NCBI GenBank assembly: GCA_003648245.1
Contig: QMOO01000004.1
Coordinates: forward strand, 1-20,508
From: Caldisericota bacterium
Lineage (GTDB): Bacteria > Caldisericota > Caldisericia > B22-G15
DNA: 20,508 nucleotides
Reading direction: 5' to 3'
The position numbers and the translations under genes are program-made. Each line of letters opens with the position of its first letter. Position 1 is the first letter of the stretch. Under the pieces are notes generated by a model, which worked only from the letters and a program-made list of their open reading frames with translations, was not told the origin of the DNA and ran no database searches. Of this stretch, positions 8,201 to 15,160 are shown in pieces.

Positions 8201-8547
8201 GATTGGTGAATTAATGCAGCATGCTTTATCGCATCAAATATTTCTGTGAGGGAGTCTCCAACAGGTAAAACAAAGCAGGCTGAGAGTTGTCCAAGTTCTC
8301 TTCCTGCGTTCATGAGTGTTGGAGAGTTGGGAATGAATTTTAGCTCTTCCATTACATTTAGGAATTCATTGTAGGTTTTTTCTATATCAGCTTCCTTATC
8401 ATAGATCTTATCTGCTTCAGCTATTGTTCTCGCCACACGCTCAAACATATCCTCAGGGCTTTCTATAACTTCCCCTTTCTCATTTTTTTTGAGGTATCTT
8501 TTTTCGAGGACAAAAATTGCCTGTTTTGTGAGATTTACTTTACTCAT
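5290..8547 (-). CDS. nrdJ: Class II (adenosylcobalamin-dependent) ribonucleoside-diphosphate reductase, intein-containing precursor
   Basis: A precursor of 1085 residues: N-extein 1-273, intein 274-618, C-extein 619-1085, leaving 740 after splicing. The enzyme reduces ribonucleotides to deoxyribonucleotides using a B12-generated thiyl radical. By alignment with the Thermotoga enzyme, C91 (QLSACFVLPV) and C630 are the redox pair. N272, C619 and E621 of the spliced NPCGEQ motif are the active site, C619 being the radical cysteine. HQSGGGTGFSFSRLRPKG, GGVRRGANMG and the APTGSIS phosphate loop (762-768) are family hallmarks. After about residue 930 comes a TSCPD-type domain with several Cys, then an acidic linker and a cysteine-rich tail (CPECG...CPKCGYSKCD), probably the reducing tail. 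The start has a perfect AAGGAGG. It heads the seven-gene operon. Confidence 0.96.
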   Translation of the reverse strand: MSKVNLTKQAIFVLEKRYLKKNEKGEVIESPEDMFERVARTIAEADKIYDKEADIEKTYNEFLNVMEELKFIPNSPTLMNAGRELGQLSACFVLPVGDSLTEIFDAIKHAALIHQSGGGTGFSFSRLRPKGDIVKSTMGVASGPVSFMKIFDVATDTIKQGGVRRGANMGILRVDHPDILEFITAKDEKGILTNFNISVAITDEFMRRYFDDEEYELINPRNGKVWKKLRAKYVFDLIAEHAWKTGDPGVIFIDTINKHNPTPNVGDIESTNPCVVGDTLVATDEGLVEARDLKKGMRAWNGRGWNKIEEVINNGVKKIYKITLKSGLEIRVTPEHKLMTEDGWKEVRDLKLHDRVFVPLNYPEVKSNKTKDIEFFELIGYFIGDGSLSNSNHVSLHVGSDLELVNHLSPILERFSGSSYIMERENQFIVDTHVKQFAEKLRGIFGIETSKSIEKEIPKKFLREDTESIKALLRGIFSSDGTVYESKGTITVALSSSSKKLLKQVQILLLYLGIPSTLTKEKGEETKTIKGKSYRTNSTYRILISGERASLFFEKIGFIGKKKEKFKKLAGNKNTYSTLKKYEYQEIISIDEDGEEEVFDITAPPEYTWITNGILSMDCGEQPLLPYESCNLGSIDVSKFAVDGKIDYNSLGEVVRTAVHFLDNVIDVNKFPLPEIERETKGNRKIGLGVMGFHDLLIKLRIPYDSEEALKVAEDVMSFISKEGWKKSEELAEKRGVFPNWKGSVFEKEERKVRNATITTIAPTGSISIIAGCSSGIEPLFALAFKRKVAIGEWNEIHPIFERELKERGLYSEELMDKVIEEGSIQDIEEIPEDMKRIYVTAHDIHWEWHVKMQGAFQRYTDNAVSKTVNLPQDAKVDEIKNIYLTGYKLGLKGITVYRDRSKETQVLIRGKEEKRGEKLKPRPRPKITFGATIKMKTGCGNLYVTINEDENGICEVFSTLGKAGGCAASQTEAISRLISLALRSGIDPDSIVDQLKGIRCPNPTWQDGDKILSCADAIAKAIEKYLSMRKEEKKKIVVEEKAEEESEEEPKINLDIPLCPECGTPMISIEGCWTCPKCGYSKCD
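6694..7728 (-). mobile_element. LAGLIDADG homing intein in NrdJ (345 residues, non-standard C-terminal splice residues)
   Basis: The intein runs from C274 (CVVGDTLVATDEG, block A) to D618, just before C619. Removing it rejoins NP and CGEQPLLPYESCNLGSI into the uninterrupted reductase motif. Block B is TPEHKLMT, with T333 and H336 in place. Two LAGLIDADG motifs, LIGYFIGDG (378-386) and LRGIFSSDG (473-481), each keep the metal-binding Asp, about 95 residues apart as expected for a monomeric homing endonuclease. Block F (VFDITAPPEYTWITNG) and block G (ILSMD then C) align without gaps to standard inteins, but Tyr607 replaces the block F His, Met617 the penultimate His and Asp618 the terminal Asn. 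Endonuclease residues look intact, so mobility is possible. Base composition resembles the host gene. Splicing has to be inferred. Confidence 0.93.
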
Positions 8548-8581
8548 GGCGCCTCCTTAGGATTTTAATGCTCTTTCTTTT

Positions 8582-8610
8582 AATTTACACCCCACAGATT
8601 TTTAAGTCAA
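8582..8610 (-). promoter_or_regulatory. Promoter of the nrdJ-hutI-fol-rarA operon
   Basis: On the minus strand a -35 TTGACT (8605-8610) and a -10 TAAATT (8582-8587) are separated by exactly 17 bp. Initiation about 7 bases downstream would leave a leader of about 30 bases that includes the AAGGAGG of nrdJ. No convincing NrdR-box pair is visible. The match is good but not experimentally supported. Confidence 0.6.
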
Positions 8611-8630
8611 ATGAAAATTTTTTCTAAAAA

Positions 8631-8645
8631 TAAAAAGGCTTTTTA
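8631..8645. repeat. 15-bp inverted repeat between the divergent nrdJ and clpC promoters
   Basis: Two perfect 7-base arms, TAAAAAG and CTTTTTA, are separated by one G. The repeat covers the -35 position of the clpC promoter, which has no recognisable -35 hexamer. It could be an operator site, but it is short and AT-rich, so chance is a real alternative. It resembles neither CIRCE nor the CtsR heptad repeat. Confidence 0.35.
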
Positions 8646-8653
8646 TGTAATAA

Positions 8654-8662
8654 TGGTATAAT
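8654..8662 (+). promoter_or_regulatory. Extended -10 promoter of clpC
   Basis: TGG followed by a consensus TATAAT (8657-8662) forms an extended -10 element, and no -35 hexamer is visible at the right distance. Transcription would start near 8669, leaving a leader of about 16 bases with the GGAGGTG ribosome site. The ten-base string ATGGTATAAT recurs at 17731-17740 before the membrane-protein gene. Confidence 0.65.
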
Positions 8663-8674
8663 TAAATTGGAACT

Positions 8675-8681
8675 GGAGGTG
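8675..8681 (+). promoter_or_regulatory. Ribosome binding site deciding the clpC start
   Basis: GGAGGTG lies just upstream of the ATG at 8685. An in-frame TTG at 8667 would precede the predicted transcription start and has no ribosome site, so the ATG, giving the conventional [12 protein letters not shown]-terminus, is chosen. Confidence 0.8.
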
Positions 8682-8684
8682 AAG

Positions 8685-11156
8685 ATGGAATTCTGGGATT
8701 ATCTTACAGATAGTTCAAGACAGGCCTTCTTCTTCGCTCAAGAAGAAGCCCAGAGAATGAACAATAATTATATTGGTACTGAACATATACTGCTTGGACT
8801 CTCAAGACTTGGTCAGGGCATTGCCTCCCAGGCTCTATCAATGTTTCATGTAGAGTATGGTCAGGTTGCTTCTAAGGTTAGAGAGATGGTGGCAGGTATT
8901 GGAAGTGAGGAGGTTTACTATTCTTCAAAGAAAATAATTCTAACTCCAAGAGTTAAAAGAATTCTGGAACTTGCAAGAATGATTGCCCAGGAAATGGGTG
9001 ATTACTATGTTGATACAGAACATATCCTTTTAGGAATAATAGAAGAAGGGGAGGGGATGGCTATAAAGATACTTGAGGAGCTTGGTGTTGATCCTGAAAA
9101 GTTGAGAGAAGAACTCTATGTGCTTATAGAGGAGAAAAAGTTTGGTTCAGGTAGAAATAAGAGGGAATCTTCTCAGAGGAAGACAAAAACTCCAACCCTT
9201 GATCAATTTTCAAGGGATCTAACGCACCTTGCATCCAATGACAAGCTCGACCCTGTAATTGGCAGAGAGAAGGAAATACAAAGGGTAATAGAGATACTGT
9301 GTAGAAGAACGAAAAACAATCCTGTACTTATAGGAGATCCCGGTGTAGGTAAGACTGCTATTGTTGAAGGACTTGCTCAAAAGATAGTTAAAGGTGAAAT
9401 ACCAGATTTGCTGAAGAATAAAAGAATTGTTGCCCTTGATCTCTCTTCTCTTGTAGCAGGCACAAAGTATAGAGGTGAGTTTGAGGAGAGAATGAAGAGG
9501 GTATTGAATGAGATTAAGAGAGCAAAAGGAGAGATAATTCTCTTTCTTGATGAACTTCACACCCTTGTAGGTGCAGGAAGTGCAGAAGGAGCAATTGATG
9601 CATCCAACATATTAAAACCAGCTCTTGCAAGAGGAGAGCTTCAATGCATCGGAGCAACTACTCTAAAAGATTATAGAAAGTACATCGAGAGGGATTCTGC
9701 TCTTGAAAGAAGATTCCAGCCAATAATAGTTGAAGAGCCAAGTTTCGATGATACCATTAAAATTCTTAAAGGTTTAAGGCCCAAATATGAAGCTCACCAT
9801 AAAGTAAAGATACCTGACGAAACCCTTATTGAAGCAGTGAAACTTTCAACAAGGTATATAACGTCAAGATTTCTTCCTGATAAAGCCATAGATTTAATAG
9901 ATGAGGCGAGTTCAAAGGTTAGACTTCGTTCGAGTGTAACACCCCCGGACATAGTTGAACTCGAGGAGAAGGTGAAGGATATCAAGGATAAGAAGATAAA
10001 AGCCATTCAGTCCCAGAGGTTTGAGGAAGCAGCAAAATTAAGAGACAAGGAGCAAAAATTAAGAGCTCTGATTGAAGAAAAGAGAGAGAAGTGGAAAAAG
10101 GAAAGGGAAGAGAAATTTCCTGTGGTGAAACCAGAAGATGTGGCTGAAGTAGTTTCCACATGGACAGGTATCCCTGTAACGAGGATAATGGTGAAGGAGA
10201 GAGAGAAAATTCTTCATCTTGAGGAAGAACTTCATAAGAGAATAGTAGATCAGGAGGAGGCAATACAGGCTATATCCAAAGCAATAAGAAGGGCAAAGGC
10301 CGGTCTTAAAGATCCAGATAAGCCAATTGGTTCATTTCTCTTTCTTGGACCAACAGGTGTTGGAAAGACAGAACTTGCAAGAGCACTTGCGGAGATACTA
10401 TTTGGAAGTGAGGATTCCCTTGTAAGATTGGACATGAGTGAATATATGGAGAAGTTTTCTGTTTCAAGATTGATTGGTTCTCCTCCAGGATATGTGGGTT
10501 ACGACGAGGGAGGACAACTCACAGAAGCTGTTAGAAGAAGACCTTATTCAATAATTCTTTTTGATGAGATAGAGAAGGCACATCCAGAGGTTTTCAATAT
10601 TCTTCTTCAGATTCTTGATTCTGGAAGACTTACAGACTCTCAGGGCCATATTGTAGATTTTAGAAATACCATAATAATACTTACTTCAAACATAGGAACA
10701 AACTTTGAGTCCATGAAGAAATTTGGTTTTATCAAAGAGGATGACGAAAACTACACAGAGCTAAAGAATAGAGTTTTTTCTGATCTTAAGAAGACATTCA
10801 AGCCAGAACTTTTGAATAGAATTGACGAGGTTATAGTATTTAAACCTCTTACCAAAGAAGAGGTAAAGGAGATACTTGAGATAATGATGAAGAGGGTGAG
10901 AAAAGAACTTGATGAGAAAAACATAACTCTTGAACTTACAGAAAGTGCGAAGGATTTTCTTGTGGAGAAAGGATTTGATAAGAAGTTTGGTGCAAGGCCA
11001 CTCTGGAGAACCATTTTGAGAGAACTTGAAAATCCCCTCTCAGAGAAACTCCTTGAGGGAGTGTTCCAGGAAGGCGACACAATCCTTGTTGATAGAGAGG
11101 GAGAGGGGTTAACATTTAAAAAAGTTGAGAAAAAAGAAGTCCTATCAAAGAGTTAG
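8685..11156 (+). CDS. clpC: ATP-dependent Clp protease ATPase subunit ClpC
   Basis: An 823-residue Hsp100 unfoldase of the ClpC type that feeds proteins into ClpP. The Clp_N double repeat covers about residues 1-145 (two TEHILLG motifs). AAA1 has Walker A GDPGVGKT (217-224), [13 protein letters not shown], and the [11 protein letters not shown] arginine-finger region. The middle linker carries a UVR-like segment ([21 protein letters not shown]), which separates ClpC from ClpA and from the long coiled middle domain of ClpB. AAA2 has Walker A GPTGVGKT (555-562), [22 protein letters not shown] and [10 protein letters not shown]. The tripeptide FGF (about 680-682) is at the ClpP-docking loop position. 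No ctsR, mcsA or mcsB lies beside it, unlike the classical Firmicutes operon. Its 3' end overlaps holA by 32 bases. Confidence 0.96.
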   Translation: MEFWDYLTDSSRQAFFFAQEEAQRMNNNYIGTEHILLGLSRLGQGIASQALSMFHVEYGQVASKVREMVAGIGSEEVYYSSKKIILTPRVKRILELARMIAQEMGDYYVDTEHILLGIIEEGEGMAIKILEELGVDPEKLREELYVLIEEKKFGSGRNKRESSQRKTKTPTLDQFSRDLTHLASNDKLDPVIGREKEIQRVIEILCRRTKNNPVLIGDPGVGKTAIVEGLAQKIVKGEIPDLLKNKRIVALDLSSLVAGTKYRGEFEERMKRVLNEIKRAKGEIILFLDELHTLVGAGSAEGAIDASNILKPALARGELQCIGATTLKDYRKYIERDSALERRFQPIIVEEPSFDDTIKILKGLRPKYEAHHKVKIPDETLIEAVKLSTRYITSRFLPDKAIDLIDEASSKVRLRSSVTPPDIVELEEKVKDIKDKKIKAIQSQRFEEAAKLRDKEQKLRALIEEKREKWKKEREEKFPVVKPEDVAEVVSTWTGIPVTRIMVKEREKILHLEEELHKRIVDQEEAIQAISKAIRRAKAGLKDPDKPIGSFLFLGPTGVGKTELARALAEILFGSEDSLVRLDMSEYMEKFSVSRLIGSPPGYVGYDEGGQLTEAVRRRPYSIILFDEIEKAHPEVFNILLQILDSGRLTDSQGHIVDFRNTIIILTSNIGTNFESMKKFGFIKEDDENYTELKNRVFSDLKKTFKPELLNRIDEVIVFKPLTKEEVKEILEIMMKRVRKELDEKNITLELTESAKDFLVEKGFDKKFGARPLWRTILRELENPLSEKLLEGVFQEGDTILVDREGEGLTFKKVEKKEVLSKS

Positions 11157-12096
11157 CTATATAGATGCTTTAAAAGAAATAGAAAAAAAGAAAATATTTC
11201 CTTTTTATATTCTCCAGGGAAGAGGGAGGTACATAAAAAATCAGATAATTGAAAAATTAAAGGATGCATTAAAGGTTGATTCTATAAGTTTGATAGATGG
11301 AAAAGGAAAAGATTTCTTAAGTATTGTGAGGGAGATAAGTTCTCCCTCTTTCTTTTTCTCCTCTACCCTTTTTTATGTTAAAGATGCTGGAAGGATAAAG
11401 GGATTTAAGTGGGAAAAAATTAAGAAGGATAATAGAGTTGTTGTGTTTGACGATCTGGAGGAAAAGATTCCCGCTCCCCCGGAAGCATTTTCCGATTTAG
11501 TAAGAATTGTTAGAGACATACCGCTTCCAGAAGGAGTTTTAAAAGCCTGGATAAGAAAGAAATTTAAAGAGAACGGAAAAGTGGTAGACGAATCTGGTGT
11601 GTACTCCCTTATCTACAATGTAGGGGCTGATCTTGATTATCTTGTAACAGAGATTGAGAAGATTTCCCTATCCATTGATAAGAAAGAAATTACAAAGGAA
11701 GATATAGAGAGACACGTTTACCCTATATCATCGACCTCTATTTTCGATATTTCAAACCTCTTCTTTACAGGAAGAAAAGGAAAAACTATTCTCTTTATAG
11801 AAGAAATGATAGATAGGGGAGAAAATATAGAGAGGATATTCTACATTCTAATGAATAGAGTAATAAATGTTTTTGATGTCAAAGTCTCTCTTATGCAGGG
11901 ACTTAAGCCAAAGGAGATTCAAAAAGTTATGAACATCTCTCCCTTTCTCTTTGGCATATATGAAAGAGAAGCAAGAGAGATAGATATTAACAAACTTATG
12001 AAGTTACTCTTTTATCTTGAGGATGTGGAAAAAGCTATAAAGATAGGAAAAGGTGATCCACAAACCCTTCTTGAAGTTATTTCTCTAAAGATGTAA
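11125..12096 (+). CDS. holA: DNA polymerase III delta subunit
   Basis: A 323-residue HolA-like protein, the clamp-loader subunit that opens the beta clamp. It shows the family N-terminus (YIDALKEIEKKKIFPFYILQGRGRYIKNQII), in which the Walker A lysine is absent as usual for delta. It also has the conserved central DLDYLVTEIEKISL segment, and a C-terminal helical collar with FYILMNRVINVFDVK and a final DPQTLLEVISLKM. The only in-frame start near the N-terminus is the TTG at 11125. An in-frame TAA lies five codons upstream, and no ATG or GTG follows before conserved sequence. There is no clear ribosome site, so translation is probably coupled to the end of clpC, which it overlaps by 32 bases. 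Its 3' end overlaps rpsT, on the other strand, by 20 bases; the holA-rpsT pairing is common in bacteria. Confidence 0.9.
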   Translation: MRKKKSYQRVSYIDALKEIEKKKIFPFYILQGRGRYIKNQIIEKLKDALKVDSISLIDGKGKDFLSIVREISSPSFFFSSTLFYVKDAGRIKGFKWEKIKKDNRVVVFDDLEEKIPAPPEAFSDLVRIVRDIPLPEGVLKAWIRKKFKENGKVVDESGVYSLIYNVGADLDYLVTEIEKISLSIDKKEITKEDIERHVYPISSTSIFDISNLFFTGRKGKTILFIEEMIDRGENIERIFYILMNRVINVFDVKVSLMQGLKPKEIQKVMNISPFLFGIYEREAREIDINKLMKLLFYLEDVEKAIKIGKGDPQTLLEVISLKM

Positions 12097-12370
12097 GATT
12101 CTCCTCAAGTTTTATTATAAATTCTGAGAACCTCTTCATTAACCTACTCTTCTTTCTTGCTGCTGTATTTTTATGAAAGACTCCTTTTGATGTTGCATGG
12201 TCAATAAAGGATATCGTCTCTTTCAATCTTTTTTCAGCTTCTTCTCTGTTTTCTGCAAGAAATACAGACTTAATGAGATTTTTTGTTCTTGTCTTATAAT
12301 ATTTATTTCTTATTCTCCTCTTTAAGTTCTTTCTTGCATTCTTTAATGCAGACTTTGTTCTCTTTGCCAT
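12077..12370 (-). CDS. rpsT: 30S ribosomal protein S20
   Basis: A 97-residue, strongly basic helical protein beginning MAKRTKSALKNARKNLKRRIRN, with the S20-typical internal segment SKGVFHKNTAARKKSRLMKRF. S20 binds 16S rRNA in the 30S body and exists only in bacteria and organelles, which excludes an archaeal source for the window. The ATG is preceded by AAGGAGG at good spacing, and a clear promoter lies upstream. It is transcribed convergently to holA, with 20 overlapping bases at the 3' ends and no terminator hairpin between them. Confidence 0.97.
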   Translation of the reverse strand: MAKRTKSALKNARKNLKRRIRNKYYKTRTKNLIKSVFLAENREEAEKRLKETISFIDHATSKGVFHKNTAARKKSRLMKRFSEFIIKLEENLTSLEK

Positions 12371-12406
12371 ATCTTCCTCCTTATAGTTTCCAAAATTTAC
12401 TCTAAA

Positions 12407-12435
12407 ATTTTAGCACAACAGGTAGGGTTTTCCAA
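12407..12435 (-). promoter_or_regulatory. Promoter of rpsT
   Basis: On the minus strand a -35 TTGGAA (12430-12435) and a -10 TAAAAT (12407-12412) are exactly 17 bp apart. The start would be near 12400, leaving a leader of about 30 bases with the AAGGAGG site. The facing 12440-12530 stretch must hold the promoter of the parvulin operon. I see only weak candidates there (TATAAA at 12485-12490 with TTTACC 15 bp upstream). Confidence 0.6.
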
Positions 12436-12530
12436 GTTTTTAAGGTTTAAGAATTTAGTAACCTTTACCTTTTCTCTCTTTTATTATAAAATTAGTTAGA
12501 TTGACTAAGAAGAAATATAGGAGGTAGTGT

Positions 12531-14045
12531 ATGGGAAGAATACAGAAGATAAAAAAGGAGAGAAAACTTAAAGAGAAGGAGAAAATTGAAGGAAAGGAAA
12601 GGATAAAGAGCATTATAATAAAATCAATAATAATGTTCATAGTAGCTATCCTTGTTACAGGAGGGATAACTTTTGCCCTCGCTTACAAGGATAGAGGCAT
12701 TGAAGCAAAGGTTGGTTCCACTGTCGTTAAAAAGGCAGAAATAGAGAAAAGAGTTGAGGCTATAAAGAATCAATATAGAAGCATGGGAATAGATCCCGAT
12801 GATCCTCAATACAAGTCAATAATAGAACAAATTGTAGAACAGACAAGAAATGATTTAATAAACCAGGCTGTTATTGAAGAATATGCAAAGAGAAACGATG
12901 TAAAACCCACCGAAGAAGAGATAAAGAAGGAAGTGGATAGACAAATAGAGAACATAAAGAGTGGATTTGAGTCAGAGGAAGCTTATGAGAAGGCACTTGC
13001 CCAATCCAGATTTAAAAATGAGGAAAACCTAAGAAAAGAGATTGAAAAGTATGTAATTCCAGATATTCTTGAAAGAAAGGTGCTTGCACCAGTTTACTCA
13101 AAGATAAAAGTAACAGAAGAAGATGCCCTCAAGTACTTCAGCGAAATTACTCAGGTGCATGCAAGACATATTCTTATAAAGGTTCCTGAGGATGCCGATG
13201 AGAAAACCGTAGAGGAGAAAAAGAAATTAGCAGAGGAGATAAGAGACAAGATTTTAAATGGTGCAGATTTTGCTGAGATGGCAAAGAAATACTCAGATGA
13301 TCCTGGAAGTAAAGATAAGGGAGGAGATCTTGGCTGGTTTGGTAGAGGCAAGATGGTGAAAGAGTTTGAGACTGCTGCTTTCTCTCTTAAACCTGGCGAA
13401 ATAAGTCCTCCTGTAAAAACTAAATATGGTTTTCATATTATTCAGGTTCTTGGAGTAAAGACAAAGGGCGAAGCATACAACAAGCCTGAAAGAGTAAAGG
13501 TTAAGCACATTCTCTTAAAAATAGACAAGAACATGACTCCTGAAGATAGAACGAAGAAACAGCAACTTGCAGAAAAGATATACAATGATCTTCTGAATGG
13601 CGCAAACTTTGATGAGCTTGCAAAGAAGTATTCTGAGGATGAGGCAACAAAAGATAAAGGTGGAGAACTTGGAGAGGTTGCAAAAGGAGCTAGAGGAGAA
13701 GACTGGGACAAGAATGTCTTTGTCCTTAACAAAGGTGAGTTTTCAAAACCTTTCCTTACATCTCAAGGCTATGAGATTGTGTTTGTAGAGGATAAATTTC
13801 CCGAAGTCAAAGCAAGGTTCGAGGATGTAAAAGACGATATTATCAAAAACCTTGAGACAAAGAGAAGAAATGAAGCTAAGAGAAAATGGCTCGAAGAGAA
13901 GAAGAAAGAGTTTGGAGTAAAAGAGGGGAACCTCTGGGATGAAATTACATCCTATTTAAAGAAGCATTTTCTTGATCCCCTCAAGAATTGGCTCTCTAAA
14001 GTTAGAGAGTCAGTTCAGAGGAATTCTGGAGAGAATAATCCATAA
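12531..14045 (+). CDS. Membrane-anchored SurA-like foldase with two parvulin PPIase domains
   Basis: A 504-residue protein with a very basic cytoplasmic N-terminus (1-30), one membrane helix (about 30-51) and an extracytoplasmic remainder. Residues 55-190 form a helical SurA_N/trigger-factor-like chaperone region. Parvulin domain 1 spans about 208-308 ([38 protein letters not shown]). Domain 2 spans about 322-421 ([40 protein letters not shown]). In domain 2 the usual GGDLGWF-x-G-x-M segment is rewritten, so it may bind without isomerising. The family catalyses prolyl cis/trans isomerisation and escorts exported proteins. The start has an AGGAGGT site. The gene is first in a three-gene operon and ends TAATG, sharing one base with the next start. 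Confidence 0.9.
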   Translation: MGRIQKIKKERKLKEKEKIEGKERIKSIIIKSIIMFIVAILVTGGITFALAYKDRGIEAKVGSTVVKKAEIEKRVEAIKNQYRSMGIDPDDPQYKSIIEQIVEQTRNDLINQAVIEEYAKRNDVKPTEEEIKKEVDRQIENIKSGFESEEAYEKALAQSRFKNEENLRKEIEKYVIPDILERKVLAPVYSKIKVTEEDALKYFSEITQVHARHILIKVPEDADEKTVEEKKKLAEEIRDKILNGADFAEMAKKYSDDPGSKDKGGDLGWFGRGKMVKEFETAAFSLKPGEISPPVKTKYGFHIIQVLGVKTKGEAYNKPERVKVKHILLKIDKNMTPEDRTKKQQLAEKIYNDLLNGANFDELAKKYSEDEATKDKGGELGEVAKGARGEDWDKNVFVLNKGEFSKPFLTSQGYEIVFVEDKFPEVKARFEDVKDDIIKNLETKRRNEAKRKWLEEKKKEFGVKEGNLWDEITSYLKKHFLDPLKNWLSKVRESVQRNSGENNP

Positions 14046-15160
14046 TGAAGAGACTTCTGGACAAGAAGAAAAAAAAGAAAATTAAAAAAACGCTTTTGAA
14101 TATTTTTAGGTATGTGAGAATACCGCTTCTCATACTGATAATTATATTAGGTATTTCTCTCTGGATGTTCTCTCAAAGAGACATAGCAGCAACAGTTTTT
14201 AATGAGAAAATATATAAGGCAGAAGTTAATGCTGCTGTAAGAAGGAAGATAAAGGATTATGAAGATAAGAATATAAAGCTTTCTCAGGCGGATATTGAAG
14301 CTATAAAGAAAAATACAATAAACGAAATGGTGGAGAATCTTCTTCTTGATCACTGGGCAAAAGAGCATGAAATCAGTGTTTCAGACAAAGAGGTTCAGGA
14401 TGAAATAGAAAGAATGAGGAAAGCAACAGGACTTTCTAAAGATGAAATCTATAAACAAGCACTGAGTAAATTCCAGCTCCTTGAGTCAGATATAGAAACT
14501 ATAGTGAGGGAAGCTCTTCTCTCAGATAAGGTTTACGCCTCTGTTTTGAAAGACTTAAAAATTACCGATGAAGAGGCGTGGGATTATTTTATAGAAAGAA
14601 CCAGGTTCTATGCTGGAGCAAGGAGGGTTTCTCACATCTTTTTAGTTATTGACCCAGCTAAGGATAAGCCGGAAGATGTAAAGAAAAAAATAGAGAAACT
14701 TGAAGAGATAAGGAATCGCATCCTTAATGGAGAAGATTTTGGAAAACTCGCCCAGGAATTTTCAGATGATGAGTCTACAAAGGATAAAGGAGGAGATCTT
14801 GGCTGGTTTAGAAAAGGGACAATTTCCGATTCAGCACTTTCAAAGGCTGTATTCTCAATGGACAAAGGAGATGTGAGTGAAGTAATAAGAGGAAAGTTTG
14901 GACTCCATATAGTGAAAATAACAGATGTTGTTCCAGAGAACCTGTCTTCACTCTCAGAGGAAGAAAAGAGGGCATACTTTGAGAAGATTAAAGAGCTTGT
15001 AAAGGGAGATATGATGTACACAAAGGCTGAAGAAAGGATTAAAGAGTTTAACAAATCACTATGGGAGATGTATAATAAAGATATAAAGATAGGAAATCCA
15101 TGGGATAACTTTGTTTCATGGATTAAGACAATAATTAAAAAAATAGAGGGAAAAGGATGA
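14045..15160 (+). CDS. Membrane-anchored SurA/PrsA-like foldase with one parvulin PPIase domain
   Basis: A 371-residue paralogue of its upstream neighbour with the same plan: Lys-rich cytoplasmic tail (1-20), a membrane helix (about 25-42), a helical chaperone region (50-190) and a single parvulin domain (about 194-293). That domain carries RRVSHIFLVI, ADG-like [30 protein letters not shown] and KFGLHIVKITDV. A short C-terminal amphipathic segment follows. It keeps the GGDLGWF motif that the second domain of the neighbour has lost. Its ATG overlaps the upstream stop by one base and its stop overlaps the next start (ATGA), so the three proteins are likely made in fixed ratio. It works outside the cytoplasmic membrane. 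Whether it is a true PPIase or mainly a chaperone cannot be told from sequence. Confidence 0.88.
   Translation: MKRLLDKKKKKKIKKTLLNIFRYVRIPLLILIIILGISLWMFSQRDIAATVFNEKIYKAEVNAAVRRKIKDYEDKNIKLSQADIEAIKKNTINEMVENLLLDHWAKEHEISVSDKEVQDEIERMRKATGLSKDEIYKQALSKFQLLESDIETIVREALLSDKVYASVLKDLKITDEEAWDYFIERTRFYAGARRVSHIFLVIDPAKDKPEDVKKKIEKLEEIRNRILNGEDFGKLAQEFSDDESTKDKGGDLGWFRKGTISDSALSKAVFSMDKGDVSEVIRGKFGLHIVKITDVVPENLSSLSEEEKRAYFEKIKELVKGDMMYTKAEERIKEFNKSLWEMYNKDIKIGNPWDNFVSWIKTIIKKIEGKG

Noticed and set aside
8548..8666. NrdR boxes or CtsR/CIRCE sites in the nrdJ-clpC gap
   Set aside because: ACACCCCACAG does not fit the NrdR consensus, only one loose GTCAAA is present rather than a CtsR heptad repeat, and there is no TTAGCACTC for CIRCE.
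8667..8684. Longer ClpC starting at a TTG at 8667
   Set aside because: The codon lies about at or before the predicted transcription start and adds six residues not typical of ClpC; the ATG at 8685 has GGAGGTG.
12440..12530. Clear promoter for the parvulin operon
   Set aside because: A TTGACT at 12501 is too close to the start codon to serve, and the TATAAA at 12485 has only a poor -35 at 15 bp, so I do not list one as a feature.
14632..15054. 140-residue open frame antisense to the second parvulin gene
   Set aside because: Serine/phenylalanine-rich shadow of a Lys/Glu-rich gene with no recognisable motif.
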